Shown piece after piece: positions 17,882 to 27,187 of a stretch of 64,000 nucleotides of DNA. The stretch spans positions 4,082 through 68,081 of the forward strand of contig NZ_QSPK01000006.1 in assembly GCF_003436425.1 (NCBI RefSeq), in the 5' to 3' direction. Position 1 is the first letter of the stretch. Every line of letters starts with the position of its first letter. Both the position numbers and the translations under genes were made by a program. The notes beneath the pieces are model-generated. The model worked only from the letters and a program-made list of their open reading frames with translations, ran no database searches and was not told the origin of the DNA. Origin of the DNA: Eubacterium sp. TM05-53 (GTDB taxonomy: Bacteria; Bacillota_I; Bacilli_A; Erysipelotrichales; Erysipelotrichaceae).

Positions 17882-18859
17882 ATGAAGAATATAATTGTAT
17901 TTGGTGCAAGTGGAGATACTGGACACTATTTTGTTAATTATTTTTTAGAACATAATAAAGATTCAAATTATCAGATTATTGCTTCAGGATCACGAAAAAC
18001 AGATGATTTTAAAAAAATCAATGTACCTTATTATCAGGTGGATATCACGAAGAAAGAAGATTTTAATAAATTGCCAAGAGATGTTTATGCCGTTGTTGAT
18101 TTGGCAGGAGCAATGCCAGCAAGAATGCGTGGATATGATCCTTATAAGTATATTGATGTTAATATTACAGGTAATCTAAATATTTTAGAATATTGTAAAG
18201 AAACAGGTGCGGATAGAATTTTATTTGCGCAAAGCTTTGGAGATATAAAAGATCATAGTGAAACAAATCCATTATTAACAGTCGATTTACCACGTAAATT
18301 TAGTTATACAAGTGATCATACAATTTATGTGATGACAAAGAATTTTGCGGTTGATATGATTGAAAACTATCATCAAATGTATGGATTAAAACGATTTATT
18401 TTTAGATTGCCAACAATCTATCTTTATTCCCCTATTGATACATTTTATGTTGATGGAAAAGAGAGAAAGATTGGTTATCGCTTATTGATTGATAAAGCAA
18501 TAAAAGGCGAACCGATTGAAGTATGGGGAGATGCAAGTCGAGTAAAAGATATGGTTTATGTAAAAGATTTTTGTCAGATGTTATATAAAGCTTTATTTGT
18601 AGAAAGAGATAGTGGATATTATAATGTTGGGACAGGTAAAGGCACTTCTTTATTAAATCAAATAAAAGGGATGATTCAAGTGTTTGGTTCAAAAGATAAA
18701 AAATCAGACATAATAATGCGTCCAGATAAAACAAATGCTCCGCAGTACATTATGGATATCACACCAGCAGTTCAAGAATTAGGATATGCACCAGAATATG
18801 ATTATATTGAAATGTTGGAAGATTTCAAAAAAGAAATGATTAAACAAAAGGGAGAATGA
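17882..18859 (+). CDS. NAD-dependent epimerase/dehydratase (extended SDR)
   Basis: Sugar-nucleotide modifying enzyme with a Rossmann fold. The N terminus has IIVFGASGDTGHYF, a GxxGxxG loop in which DTG replaces the usual FIG or YIG. The catalytic Tyr-x-x-x-Lys is IYVMTK. The late segment YNVGTGKGTSLLNQIKGM is typical of the family. It is 325 residues, of ordinary length. It lies 22 bases after the ATP-grasp gene with an AAAGG site and 1 base before the next GT2, so it is part of the same operon. The actual reaction (4-epimerase, dehydratase or reductase) cannot be decided from sequence alone. Confidence 0.88.
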   Translation: MKNIIVFGASGDTGHYFVNYFLEHNKDSNYQIIASGSRKTDDFKKINVPYYQVDITKKEDFNKLPRDVYAVVDLAGAMPARMRGYDPYKYIDVNITGNLNILEYCKETGADRILFAQSFGDIKDHSETNPLLTVDLPRKFSYTSDHTIYVMTKNFAVDMIENYHQMYGLKRFIFRLPTIYLYSPIDTFYVDGKERKIGYRLLIDKAIKGEPIEVWGDASRVKDMVYVKDFCQMLYKALFVERDSGYYNVGTGKGTSLLNQIKGMIQVFGSKDKKSDIIMRPDKTNAPQYIMDITPAVQELGYAPEYDYIEMLEDFKKEMIKQKGE

Positions 18860-18860
18860 G

Positions 18861-20324
18861 ATGCCAAAAGTAACAGTTTTATTAACATCATATAATCATG
18901 AAGAATTTATTGCAGATAGTATCGAAAGTATTTTAAATCAAACGTATACAGATTTTGAATTATATATAGTGGATGACTGTTCAATGGATAATAGCTGGGA
19001 AGTTATCCAAAAATATAATGATCCTAGAATTATAGCGATTCATCATGAAAAAAATATGTTTGGTTGTTCAAATAGAGAATTCTATAAAAACTTTAAAGGT
19101 CAATATTTCGCAATGGCACATTGCGATGATTTATGGGAATTGGATAAACTTGAAAAACAAGTAAAGTATTTAGATGAACATCCAGAAGCGGGTGCTTGTT
19201 TTTCATGGGTTCAGTTAATCGATGATTATGGAAATAATTATGATAATCCGGATCATCCGTATTCAAAAGTTTTTTTAGAAGAAAATATGAATCGTTTTGA
19301 ATGGTTGAATCATTTCTTTTATAACGGAAATCGATTATGCCATCCAAGTTCATTAATTCGATTGAATATTCAAATGAATGAAAATCTATTTCCAGGTGGA
19401 CTAGGAGCTTTACCTGATTTTTATAGATGGATCAAACTTTGTTTAAAACATGAAATTTATGTGTATCCTGAGCGACTAACAAAGTTTAGGATTCATGTTG
19501 ATGAAAGCAATATGAGTGGTCAAACACCTACAAATCGTATTCGTGTACAAAATGAGTTTTATCAAATCGCAAAATTATATGGTTTGATTCAAGATCAATC
19601 TGAATTCTTAAAGGTTTTTCCAGAGGCAAATGAATATGTTGTGGATGGAAGAATAAATGTAGATTATGCGTTAGCACAAATTATGTTAAATAAGACGAAT
19701 AATAAAGGATTCCATTTTTACGCTATGAATAAATTAATGGAATTAGTGCGTAACGAAAAAACAAAAGATGAACTTATAGAGTTATATGGATTTACTAAGC
19801 GAGATGTATGTAATATTTCTGGAAGACTTGATTTATTTCATGTGATTGCGGATGATGAATATTTGACAACGTCTTTATTCTACGCAAATGAAGAAGGGTT
19901 TAGTGAAGAACATAAATTAAGTAAAACAATCACGATGATGAATAATCATTTTAAAGTTACATTTGATTTGGAAAATAAAGAAGTAAAACAACTTCGTTTT
20001 GATCCAACGGAAGGCAAGTATATTAGTCTTAAAAATATTTCTATTCTTATTGATAATCAAAAATATGATTTACCTGAAGTGATTCGTTATCATGAAATGG
20101 ATGGAGATTGGATTGATATTTATTCTTTAGATCCTAGTTTATTAATTGATTTAAAAAAGACGACGCTTGTAAATAAAGTGGTTATCGAAGCGGATATTAA
20201 ATATATTGAGAATTCAAAATTATTAAATTATGAAAATAAGGTAGAAGAATTGAGAAGAAAAAGTATTGATAACTTATCGATAAAACAATTATTAAGTGTC
20301 ATCAAGAATCGTGGTAAACGATAA
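18861..20324 (+). CDS. GT2 glycosyltransferase with extra C-terminal domain
   Basis: The first 230 residues are a standard GT2 domain (VTVLLTSYNHEEFI, LYIVDDCSMD, FAMAHCDDLWELDKL, AGACFSW). The remaining part, about residues 240-487, is an added region with helical then beta-rich sequence (HFKVTFDLENKEVKQLRFDP, ISLKNISILIDNQ, KKTTLVNKVVIEADIKY) that resembles beta-sandwich modules found at the end of some polysaccharide GT2 proteins. It ends in a short basic helical tail. Its gene is packed between the epimerase and the WsaF-like enzyme. The donor and linkage are unknown. Confidence 0.85.
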   Translation: MPKVTVLLTSYNHEEFIADSIESILNQTYTDFELYIVDDCSMDNSWEVIQKYNDPRIIAIHHEKNMFGCSNREFYKNFKGQYFAMAHCDDLWELDKLEKQVKYLDEHPEAGACFSWVQLIDDYGNNYDNPDHPYSKVFLEENMNRFEWLNHFFYNGNRLCHPSSLIRLNIQMNENLFPGGLGALPDFYRWIKLCLKHEIYVYPERLTKFRIHVDESNMSGQTPTNRIRVQNEFYQIAKLYGLIQDQSEFLKVFPEANEYVVDGRINVDYALAQIMLNKTNNKGFHFYAMNKLMELVRNEKTKDELIELYGFTKRDVCNISGRLDLFHVIADDEYLTTSLFYANEEGFSEEHKLSKTITMMNNHFKVTFDLENKEVKQLRFDPTEGKYISLKNISILIDNQKYDLPEVIRYHEMDGDWIDIYSLDPSLLIDLKKTTLVNKVVIEADIKYIENSKLLNYENKVEELRRKSIDNLSIKQLLSVIKNRGKR

Positions 20325-20345
20325 TAAAATAAAGAAGGTGTTATT

Positions 20346-22493
20346 TTGGAATTAGTGAATAAATCTGTTGAGGTATTAAAACGAGAAGGTGTTTCTGGTT
20401 TAGCTAAACATGCCTCACATTATATTCATAAAAAAAGAGAATCAAGACCAAAAAGCGATGCATTTAAGGATGTCTTGTTTATTAATGGGTGTCCAAAAGA
20501 TTTATTGCCACATCCACCTCGTTATCGTGTTACACATCAAATGGAACAACTTCAATCAAATGGATATACGTGTGATGAGGTATTCTTTGAGAATGTGGAT
20601 TTAAAACAAGTGCGTATGTATTCTTGTTTCGTTATTTTTAGAGCGCCATATACAGATAAATTAAATGAATTTATTCAATTGGCTAAATCTTGGAATAAGC
20701 CTGTATTATATGATGTGGATGATTTGGTAATTGACACTGCATACACAGATCAAATTGAGTATGTTAAGAATATGGATACTTCTCAAAAGGCTCGTTATGA
20801 TTTAGATGTTATGAAAAATCAAAAGTTATTAAAGCTTTGCGATGGATGTATCACAACTACATTGGCTTTAAAGAATGAATTAGAAAAATACAATCCAAAT
20901 GTATGGATCAATCGAAATACAGCTTCTATTGAAATGGTAGCTTTATCGCAATCCATTAAAAAAACAGATAAAGATACAGTGGATATTGGTTATTTTAGTG
21001 GAAGTGTTACGCATAATGAAGATTTTGAAATGATTAAGCCAGCCTTAATTCATGTATTAAAAACATATGATCATGTTCGTTTACATCTTGTGGGAGAGAT
21101 TGATTTACCTCAAGATATGAAGGTATACGCTTCTAAAATTGAAGTGCATCCTTTTATGGATTATAAAAAACTTCCGGAATTGATTTCGAAGATGGATATC
21201 AATTTAGCTCCGTTAACAACATCAATATTTAATGAAGCTAAATCCGAGAATAAATGGGTTGAAGCAAGCTTAGTTAAGACTTGTACGATTGCGAGTAACT
21301 TAGGTGCTTTTAAAGAAATGATAGAAGAGCATAAAACTGGATTGCTTTGTTCAAATGTCGATGAGTGGAAGGTGGAATTAACCAGTTTAATTGAAAACGA
21401 AACATTAAGAAATACTTTGGCAAAAAATGCGTATGCATATTGTTTAAAACATTGTGTGACTTTATATACAGCTTCTAATATTGTTTCGATTCTTCAACAA
21501 AATCGTAAGCGAATCATTTGTTTCGGATTTGCGAAACTTGAAATATCAGGTGGAGTCATGGTGGCACTTCGTCATGCTGCTTATTTACAAGATGCTGGTT
21601 ATCAAGTGATTTTATTATCGTTCTATGATACTTGTACAGAATTTACATTTATGAACCATTCGTTTCCAGTCTTGCCATTTAAAAATGATAAGTTGGATGC
21701 GAAAATCGATTGTGGTGTAGCTACAATGTGGCCTACGGTTAAGATGTTAGATGATATTCGTTGTATAGAAAATAAGAAATATTTAGTTCAAAACTATGAG
21801 ATTGATTTCTATGATTTTAAAGATCCTAGAAAAGTAGAGGCTAGTCTTAGTTATTCGTATCCTTTTGATTATGTCACGATTTCAAAGTGGTGTAAGGAAT
21901 GGTTAAAGTCTGATTTTAATAAAGAGGCTAAGTGGATCTATAATGGAATCGATATTGAGCAATATAGACCGCATAAAAGAGAATTTAATGATAAAATTCG
22001 TATTTTGATCGAGGGAGACTCTTCAAGTACACATAAAAATGTTGATGAAGCTTTTATGATTACGAATAAACTTGATTCAAGTAATTATGAAATATGGTAC
22101 ATGTCTTACAATGCCAAACCAAAGGATTGGTATCGTGTTGATAAATTCTTGCATAGAGTGCCTTATGAAGAGGTACAAAAAGTATATGAAGATTGTGATA
22201 TTTTATTAAAGACATCATTACTGGAAAGTTTTAGCTATCCACCAATTGAAATGATGGCTACTGGTGGCTATGTAGTGGCTTTATTAAATGATGGAAACAA
22301 AGAGTATTTAGAAGATGGAAAGAATTGTTTGATTTATCCAAATGGAGATGTCGATAAGGCCATTCACTGCATTGAAAGAATTGTTTCAGATGAAGCTTTA
22401 CGGGATATTTTATATAAGAATGGTGTAGAAACTGCGAAATCAAGAGATTGGAAAAAGATAAAAGAATCAATAATTCGTGTATATTGTGCTTGA
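20346..22493 (+). CDS. large two-lobed glycosyltransferase, WsaF-like C-terminal half
   Basis: A 715-residue protein with two GT-B-like modules. Module one (about 35-370) includes NGCPKDLLPHPPRYRVTHQ, YDVDDLVID, IGYFSGSVTHNEDF and INLAPLTTSIFNEAKSENKW. Module two (about 385-715) begins ISGGVMVALRHAAYL. It contains LVQNYEIDFYDF, ILIEGDSSSTHKNVDEAF and an EX7E motif at Glu627-Glu635 (ESFSYPPIE). The second module resembles WsaF, a rhamnosyltransferase of S-layer glycans, which fits the nearby rhamnose genes. The start is a TTG after a GAAGGTG site; a GTG at 20355 is an alternative. Its stop codon overlaps the terminator stem. Confidence 0.82.
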   Translation: MELVNKSVEVLKREGVSGLAKHASHYIHKKRESRPKSDAFKDVLFINGCPKDLLPHPPRYRVTHQMEQLQSNGYTCDEVFFENVDLKQVRMYSCFVIFRAPYTDKLNEFIQLAKSWNKPVLYDVDDLVIDTAYTDQIEYVKNMDTSQKARYDLDVMKNQKLLKLCDGCITTTLALKNELEKYNPNVWINRNTASIEMVALSQSIKKTDKDTVDIGYFSGSVTHNEDFEMIKPALIHVLKTYDHVRLHLVGEIDLPQDMKVYASKIEVHPFMDYKKLPELISKMDINLAPLTTSIFNEAKSENKWVEASLVKTCTIASNLGAFKEMIEEHKTGLLCSNVDEWKVELTSLIENETLRNTLAKNAYAYCLKHCVTLYTASNIVSILQQNRKRIICFGFAKLEISGGVMVALRHAAYLQDAGYQVILLSFYDTCTEFTFMNHSFPVLPFKNDKLDAKIDCGVATMWPTVKMLDDIRCIENKKYLVQNYEIDFYDFKDPRKVEASLSYSYPFDYVTISKWCKEWLKSDFNKEAKWIYNGIDIEQYRPHKREFNDKIRILIEGDSSSTHKNVDEAFMITNKLDSSNYEIWYMSYNAKPKDWYRVDKFLHRVPYEEVQKVYEDCDILLKTSLLESFSYPPIEMMATGGYVVALLNDGNKEYLEDGKNCLIYPNGDVDKAIHCIERIVSDEALRDILYKNGVETAKSRDWKKIKESIIRVYCA

Positions 22494-22519
22494 CCCTAAC
22501 GTAACGTTAGGGTTTATTT
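22493..22519 (+). terminator. hairpin terminator between the 15537 operon and rmlA
   Basis: A 9-bp stem (22493-22501 with 22505-22513), TAA loop, then a T-rich stretch broken by one A. The 5' arm begins inside the stop codon of the preceding gene. Confidence 0.7.
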
Positions 22520-22527
22520 TATAAGTA

Positions 22528-22536
22528 TGATATAAT
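22528..22536 (+). promoter_or_regulatory. extended -10 promoter for rmlACBD
   Basis: TGATATAAT forms an extended -10 element about 27 bases before the rmlA ATG. No convincing -35 box is seen. Confidence 0.45.
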
Positions 22537-22562
22537 AAATATAATTATGGAGGAACAATATT

Positions 22563-23441
22563 ATGAAAGGTATTATTTTAGCTGGTGGTAGTGGTACTCG
22601 TTTGTATCCTTTGACTAAGGTGACTAGTAAACAATTACTTCCTATTTATGACAAGCCAATGATTTATTATCCTATGTCAATTTTAATGCAGGCTGGGATT
22701 CGTGAGATTTTAATTATTTCAACTCCGGATGATACACCTCGTTTTCAAGAGTTATTGGGGGATGGTCATCAGTTTGGTATTGAGCTTTCTTATAAGGTTC
22801 AGCCAAGTCCAGATGGACTTGCTCAAGCGTTTATCTTGGGTGAGGAGTTTATTGGTAATGATAGTTGTGCGATGATTTTGGGTGATAATATTTTCCATGG
22901 TCATGGTTTGACAAAGCGTCTTCGTGCGGCTGCTGAAAATGAAGTTGGGGCTACCGTATTTGGTTATTATGTAGAGGATCCTGAACGTTTTGGCGTTGTA
23001 GAATTTGATTCTGAGGGTAAGGCGATTAGTCTTGAAGAAAAACCTTTACATCCTAAGTCAAATTATGCGGTAACAGGATTGTATTTCTACGATAATAAAG
23101 TGGTTGAGTATGCGAAGAATTTAAAACCGAGTGCTCGTGGTGAATTGGAAATCACAGATTTGAACCGTATTTATTTAGAGAATGGTGAATTGAATGTCAC
23201 TTTACTTGGTGATGGATTTACTTGGTTGGATACGGGTACACATGAGTCTTTAGTGGATGCGACTAACTTTGTGAAGACGATTGAGGAACACCAGCATCGT
23301 AAGATTGCGTGTCTTGAAGAGATTGCGTATGACAATGGTTGGATTGGTGATGATGAATTGGCATCTACTTATGAAATTTATAAAAAGAATCAGTATGGTG
23401 CTTATTTGAAGAAGATCATGGATCGTAAGTATATTAAGTAA
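22563..23441 (+). CDS. rmlA: glucose-1-phosphate thymidylyltransferase RmlA
   Basis: Makes dTDP-glucose from dTTP and glucose-1-phosphate, the first step to dTDP-L-rhamnose. The nucleotide-binding signature [20 protein letters not shown] is at residues 8-27. [25 protein letters not shown] and [11 protein letters not shown] are all intact. The 292-residue length is exactly the usual size. A GGAGG site precedes the ATG by a normal distance. It heads a four-gene run in the order A-C-B-D. Codon use is more G-rich (many AAG and GGT codons) than in flanking glycosyltransferases, as expected of well-expressed housekeeping genes. Confidence 0.98.
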   Translation: MKGIILAGGSGTRLYPLTKVTSKQLLPIYDKPMIYYPMSILMQAGIREILIISTPDDTPRFQELLGDGHQFGIELSYKVQPSPDGLAQAFILGEEFIGNDSCAMILGDNIFHGHGLTKRLRAAAENEVGATVFGYYVEDPERFGVVEFDSEGKAISLEEKPLHPKSNYAVTGLYFYDNKVVEYAKNLKPSARGELEITDLNRIYLENGELNVTLLGDGFTWLDTGTHESLVDATNFVKTIEEHQHRKIACLEEIAYDNGWIGDDELASTYEIYKKNQYGAYLKKIMDRKYIK

Positions 23442-23455
23442 TTGGGGGTATAGCG

Positions 23456-24028
23456 ATGAAGGTAACGGAAACAAAGATTCCTGGAGTATTGATTATTGAT
23501 ACGGATGTATTTGGTGATCATAGAGGGTATTTTACGGAGACATATTCTAAGCCTAAATATGAGAAGATGGGTATTACAGTCGATTTTGTACAGGACAATA
23601 TGTCTTTTAGTGCGCAGAAGGGTACGCTTCGTGGTTTGCACTGGCAAAATCCGCCTTATGCGCAGAGTAAATTGGTTTCTTGTACGAAGGGTACAGTGAT
23701 TGATGTGGCTGTGGATATTCGTAAGGGAAGTCCTACATTTGGTCAATGGGTAAGTGTTGAGTTGAGTGAAGAGAATCATAGACAGTTCTTTATTCCTCAG
23801 GGATTTGCGCATGGATTCTTAACTTTAACGGATAATGTTGAATTTAGATATAAAGTCGATAATGTATACAACAAGGAATCTGAGGGTGGTATGCGTTATG
23901 ATGATCCGACTTGTAATGTGGATTGGGGTTCATTATTAAATGGTATTGAGCCTGTATTGAGTGAAAAAGATCAGATTGGTCCTACTTTAGAGGAATCGAA
24001 TAATCAATTTGTTTATAAAGGAGAATAA
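23456..24028 (+). CDS. rmlC: dTDP-4-dehydrorhamnose 3,5-epimerase RmlC
   Basis: Epimerises dTDP-4-keto-6-deoxyglucose at C3 and C5 in the third step of rhamnose synthesis. It is a cupin-fold protein of 190 residues. Landmarks are DHRGYFTETYS, GTLRGLHWQ with the catalytic-base His, DVAVDIRKGSPTFGQW, IPQGFAHGF and the late FRYKVDN. The start follows a GGGGG site 14 bases after rmlA. Its stop is only 4 bases before the rmlB ATG. Confidence 0.97.
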   Translation: MKVTETKIPGVLIIDTDVFGDHRGYFTETYSKPKYEKMGITVDFVQDNMSFSAQKGTLRGLHWQNPPYAQSKLVSCTKGTVIDVAVDIRKGSPTFGQWVSVELSEENHRQFFIPQGFAHGFLTLTDNVEFRYKVDNVYNKESEGGMRYDDPTCNVDWGSLLNGIEPVLSEKDQIGPTLEESNNQFVYKGE

Positions 24029-24032
24029 AAGA

Positions 24033-25067
24033 ATGAAAATTTTAGTAACGGGTGGTGCTGGTTTCATTGGTGGAAACTTTGTACATTATATGGTAAATAA
24101 ATATCCTGAGGATATGATTGTAAACTTGGATAAATTGACGTATGCAGGTAACTTAGAGACTTGTAAGCCTGTAGAAGATAAGCCTAACTATAAATTTATC
24201 AAGGGTGATATTGCAGATCGTGAATTCATCATGGATTTGTTTGAAAAAGAAAAGTTTGATGTTGTTGTTAACTTTGCGGCTGAAAGTCATGTGGATCGTA
24301 GTATTGAAGATCCTGAAATCTTCGTTAAGACAAACGTAATGGGAACAACTACATTATTAGATGCTTGTGTTAAATATGGTATTCAAAGATATCACCAAGT
24401 TTCTACTGATGAAGTATATGGTGATCTTCCTTTAGATCGTCCTGATTTGTTCTTTACTGAAAACACACCTTTACACACTTCAAGTCCTTATTCAAGTGCT
24501 AAGGCAAGTGCTGACTTATTTGTTCTTGCATACCACAGAACGTATGGTTTGCCAGTAACAATTAGTCGTTGTTCAAATAACTATGGTCCTTATCATTTCC
24601 CAGAAAAATTAATTCCATTAATTATTTCTCGTGCATTAAATGATGAAACAATTCCAGTATATGGAACTGGTGAAAATGTACGTGACTGGTTACATGTATA
24701 TGATCACTGTGTAGCTATTGATTTAATTGTTCGTAAGGGACGTGTTGGTGAAGTTTATAATGTGGGTGGTCACAATGAAAGAACAAACTTAGAAGTTGTG
24801 AAGACTGTATTACATGCATTAAACAAACCTGAAAGCTTAATTACGTATGTAACAGATAGAAAAGGTCATGACATGCGTTATGCGATTGATCCTACGAAGT
24901 TGGAAACAGAACTTGGATGGAAACCAAAATATACATTTGATACAGGTATTCCAATGACAATTCAATGGTATTTAGACAACAAAGAATGGTGGGAAAACAT
25001 CATTAGTGGTGAATACCAAAACTATTTTGAAAAGATGTATGTAGAAAAAGGAAGAGCTAAGGAATAA
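24033..25067 (+). CDS. rmlB: dTDP-glucose 4,6-dehydratase RmlB
   Basis: Converts dTDP-glucose to dTDP-4-keto-6-deoxyglucose. The NAD loop GGAGFIGGNF is at the N terminus. AAESHVDRSI, the STDEVYGDL segment that carries the dehydratase acid-base residues, and the catalytic YSSAK are intact. The frame is open from 24009, but an AAAGGAG site (24017-24023) places the start at 24033 and gives the usual N terminus MKILVTGG (344 residues). It lies between rmlC and rmlD. Confidence 0.97.
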   Translation: MKILVTGGAGFIGGNFVHYMVNKYPEDMIVNLDKLTYAGNLETCKPVEDKPNYKFIKGDIADREFIMDLFEKEKFDVVVNFAAESHVDRSIEDPEIFVKTNVMGTTTLLDACVKYGIQRYHQVSTDEVYGDLPLDRPDLFFTENTPLHTSSPYSSAKASADLFVLAYHRTYGLPVTISRCSNNYGPYHFPEKLIPLIISRALNDETIPVYGTGENVRDWLHVYDHCVAIDLIVRKGRVGEVYNVGGHNERTNLEVVKTVLHALNKPESLITYVTDRKGHDMRYAIDPTKLETELGWKPKYTFDTGIPMTIQWYLDNKEWWENIISGEYQNYFEKMYVEKGRAKE

Positions 25068-25106
25068 TCTTTAGCTTTTCTTCTTAAATGAAAGGAAGGT
25101 TTTCTT

Positions 25107-26021
25107 ATGAAGATTTTTGTGACAGGTGTGGCTGGACAATTGGGTCATGATGTAATGAATGAATTGGCTTCTAGAGGATATGTGGGAGTAGGTACAGACT
25201 TAGCTGAAAGCTATAGTGGTATTCAGGATGGTTCTTATGTAACGACGGCTGAATATGTATCTTTGGATATCACAAATTCAGAGGCTGTAATGAATACAAT
25301 TAAATGTGTTAATCCAGATGTAGTTGTACACTGTGCAGCATGGACGGCTGTAGACTTGGCCGAAGATGAAGATAAACAGGCTAAGGTTAAAGCTATCAAT
25401 GTGGATGGCACACAAAATATTGCGGATGCTTGTAAAGAAGTCGATGCGAAGATGGTCTATATTTCTACAGACTATGTATTTGATGGACAAGGAACCAAGC
25501 CTTGGCAACCGGATTGTAAAGATTATAAGCCATTGAATGTATATGGAAAGACTAAACTAGGTGGAGAACTAGCTGTTTCAAATACGTTATCTAAATATTT
25601 CATTGTTCGGATTGCGTGGGTATTTGGAAAGAATGGAAATAACTTCATTAAAACGATGTTAAATGTGGGAAAAAAATTTGATACATTACGAGTTGTAAAT
25701 GATCAAATTGGTACGCCAACCTATACATTTGATTTAGCACGATTATTAGTTGATATGTTTGAAACCGATAAATATGGCTATTATCATGCAACAAATGAAG
25801 GCGGATATATCAGCTGGTATGATTTTGCGTGTGAAATCTTTAAACAAGCTGGATATACTATAAAAGTAAATCCTGTAACAACAGAAGAATATGGTTTATC
25901 AAAGGCTGCTCGTCCATTTAATTCTCGTTTAGATAAATCTAAGCTAGTAGAAAATGGTTTTAAACCATTACCTACTTGGCAGGATGCATTAGCACGTTAT
26001 TTGAAAGAAATGGGTTGTTAA
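25107..26021 (+). CDS. rmlD: dTDP-4-dehydrorhamnose reductase RmlD
   Basis: Last step of dTDP-L-rhamnose synthesis, reducing the 4-keto group. The Rossmann loop GVAGQLGHDV, the VHCAAWTAVDLAEDE segment, STDYVFDGQG and the catalytic YGKTK are present. The 304 residues are slightly longer than average because of a small insertion after the first helix (GTDLAESYSGIQDGS). The start has a GAAAGGAAGG site. After its stop there are 97 bases with no terminator before the next gene, so read-through into 26119-32032 is likely. Confidence 0.97.
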   Translation: MKIFVTGVAGQLGHDVMNELASRGYVGVGTDLAESYSGIQDGSYVTTAEYVSLDITNSEAVMNTIKCVNPDVVVHCAAWTAVDLAEDEDKQAKVKAINVDGTQNIADACKEVDAKMVYISTDYVFDGQGTKPWQPDCKDYKPLNVYGKTKLGGELAVSNTLSKYFIVRIAWVFGKNGNNFIKTMLNVGKKFDTLRVVNDQIGTPTYTFDLARLLVDMFETDKYGYYHATNEGGYISWYDFACEIFKQAGYTIKVNPVTTEEYGLSKAARPFNSRLDKSKLVENGFKPLPTWQDALARYLKEMGC

Positions 26022-26118
26022 TCTAATATTTGGAATCACTAAATGGAAATATTTACTTGAGGATAATGATTTCTTATGTTATTTTTAAAGATGATTGAAA
26101 AAAGAAAAGAGGAGAATA

Positions 26119-26838
26119 ATGAATAAAGTATTGTTAATTATTCCAGCGTACAACGAACAAGATTCTATTTTATCAACAATAAGCACGATTGATGTATATA
26201 ATAAGAATCATTCTTCAAATAAATTAGATTATATTGTTATTAATGATGGTTCTAAAGATAGAACAGAAGAGATACTAACATCTAATAATAAGCCTCATAT
26301 TAAATTAGTGCATAATTTAGGTATTGGTGGAGCGGTTCAAACTGGATACAAATATGCATTAGAAAACAATTATGATATTGCGATTCAGTTTGATGGTGAT
26401 GGGCAGCATGATGTGAATTTTGTAGGAGATATTTGTAAACCTATTTTTGAAGGAAAAGCAAATATGACAATTGGATCTCGTTTTGTAGAGGGTTCGACAA
26501 GTGAGTTTAAATCTACAAAGGCTCGTCAAATGGGAATTAAAATTATTTCGGCATTTATTAAGCTTTTTACCGGTGAAAAATTATATGATGTAACATCAGG
26601 TTTTAGAGCAATCGATAAGAGTTTAATTGCTCAATTTGCGTTAGATTATCCTTTGGAATATCCAGAACCCATTTCAACCACACAAATTTTGAAACAAGGA
26701 TTACATATTGTAGAAGTTCCTGTAGAAATGAAGGAACGTAATGGTGGTGTTTCTTCAATTCGTAGTTGGAAGAATGCTTACTATATGATTAATGTTTTAT
26801 TATCGATTATGATAATTGGAACAAGGAGGTCAAAATAA
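26119..26838 (+). CDS. polyprenyl-phosphate glycosyltransferase (DPM1/GtrB-like GT2)
   Basis: GT2 enzyme of the dolichyl-phosphate mannosyltransferase type, which loads a sugar onto undecaprenyl phosphate for use outside the membrane. Landmarks are LLIIPAYNEQDSI, VINDGSKDRT, HNLGIGGAVQTGYKYAL, FDGDGQHD (metal site), GSRFVEGST and the late VEMKERNGGVSSI. A GAGGAG site at 26109-26114 selects the ATG at 26119 (239 residues) over the in-frame TTG at 26095. The stop overlaps the DUF2304 gene as TAATG. That pairing is common, and DUF2304 proteins appear to be membrane partners of such synthases. A GT-C enzyme should use the product; the DUF2142 pair at 11995-15447 is the nearest candidate. Confidence 0.9.
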   Translation: MNKVLLIIPAYNEQDSILSTISTIDVYNKNHSSNKLDYIVINDGSKDRTEEILTSNNKPHIKLVHNLGIGGAVQTGYKYALENNYDIAIQFDGDGQHDVNFVGDICKPIFEGKANMTIGSRFVEGSTSEFKSTKARQMGIKIISAFIKLFTGEKLYDVTSGFRAIDKSLIAQFALDYPLEYPEPISTTQILKQGLHIVEVPVEMKERNGGVSSIRSWKNAYYMINVLLSIMIIGTRRSK

Positions 26839-27176
26839 TGCCTTTAAATCTAAGATTGGCTGTTCTGATCATTGCTTTAATATTAGCTGTCGTTGTAATT
26901 CGTATTTTACATAAGCGAATGATACCTGTTAAATATTCATTATTATGGGGAATTGGTGTTATTATCTTATTATTTTTAGCAATTTGGCCGAATTCATTAA
27001 TTGTTTTAGCAAATTTAGTTGGTTTTCAAACTGTATCTAACATGGTTATTGGTGTGCTATTAGTTATTTTATTTTTTATAACTATGTCATTAACTGTTAT
27101 TGTTTCTGCTCAGAAGCGGAAAATAACATTATTAGTGCAGGAAATTTCATTGTTAAAAAGTGAAATAAAGAAATAG
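26838..27176 (+). CDS. DUF2304 small membrane protein
   Basis: A 112-residue protein with three hydrophobic segments: residues 5-22, 33-50 and 66-90. The IPVKYSLLWGIGVIILLFLA block is characteristic of DUF2304. The C terminus is charged and probably a short cytoplasmic coiled coil (LVQEISLLKSEIKK). It is translationally coupled to the polyprenyl-phosphate glycosyltransferase. An accessory or flipping role for the lipid-linked sugar is a reasonable inference, but the biochemical function of the family is not settled. Confidence 0.85.
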   Translation: MPLNLRLAVLIIALILAVVVIRILHKRMIPVKYSLLWGIGVIILLFLAIWPNSLIVLANLVGFQTVSNMVIGVLLVILFFITMSLTVIVSAQKRKITLLVQEISLLKSEIKK

Positions 27177-27187
27177 GGGGTACTTAA

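Noticed and set aside
23402-23812. 136-codon open frame on the minus strand
   Set aside because: It lies antisense to rmlA/rmlC, whose protein motifs are complete. The antisense product is Arg/Thr/Leu-rich with no recognisable domain or ribosome site.
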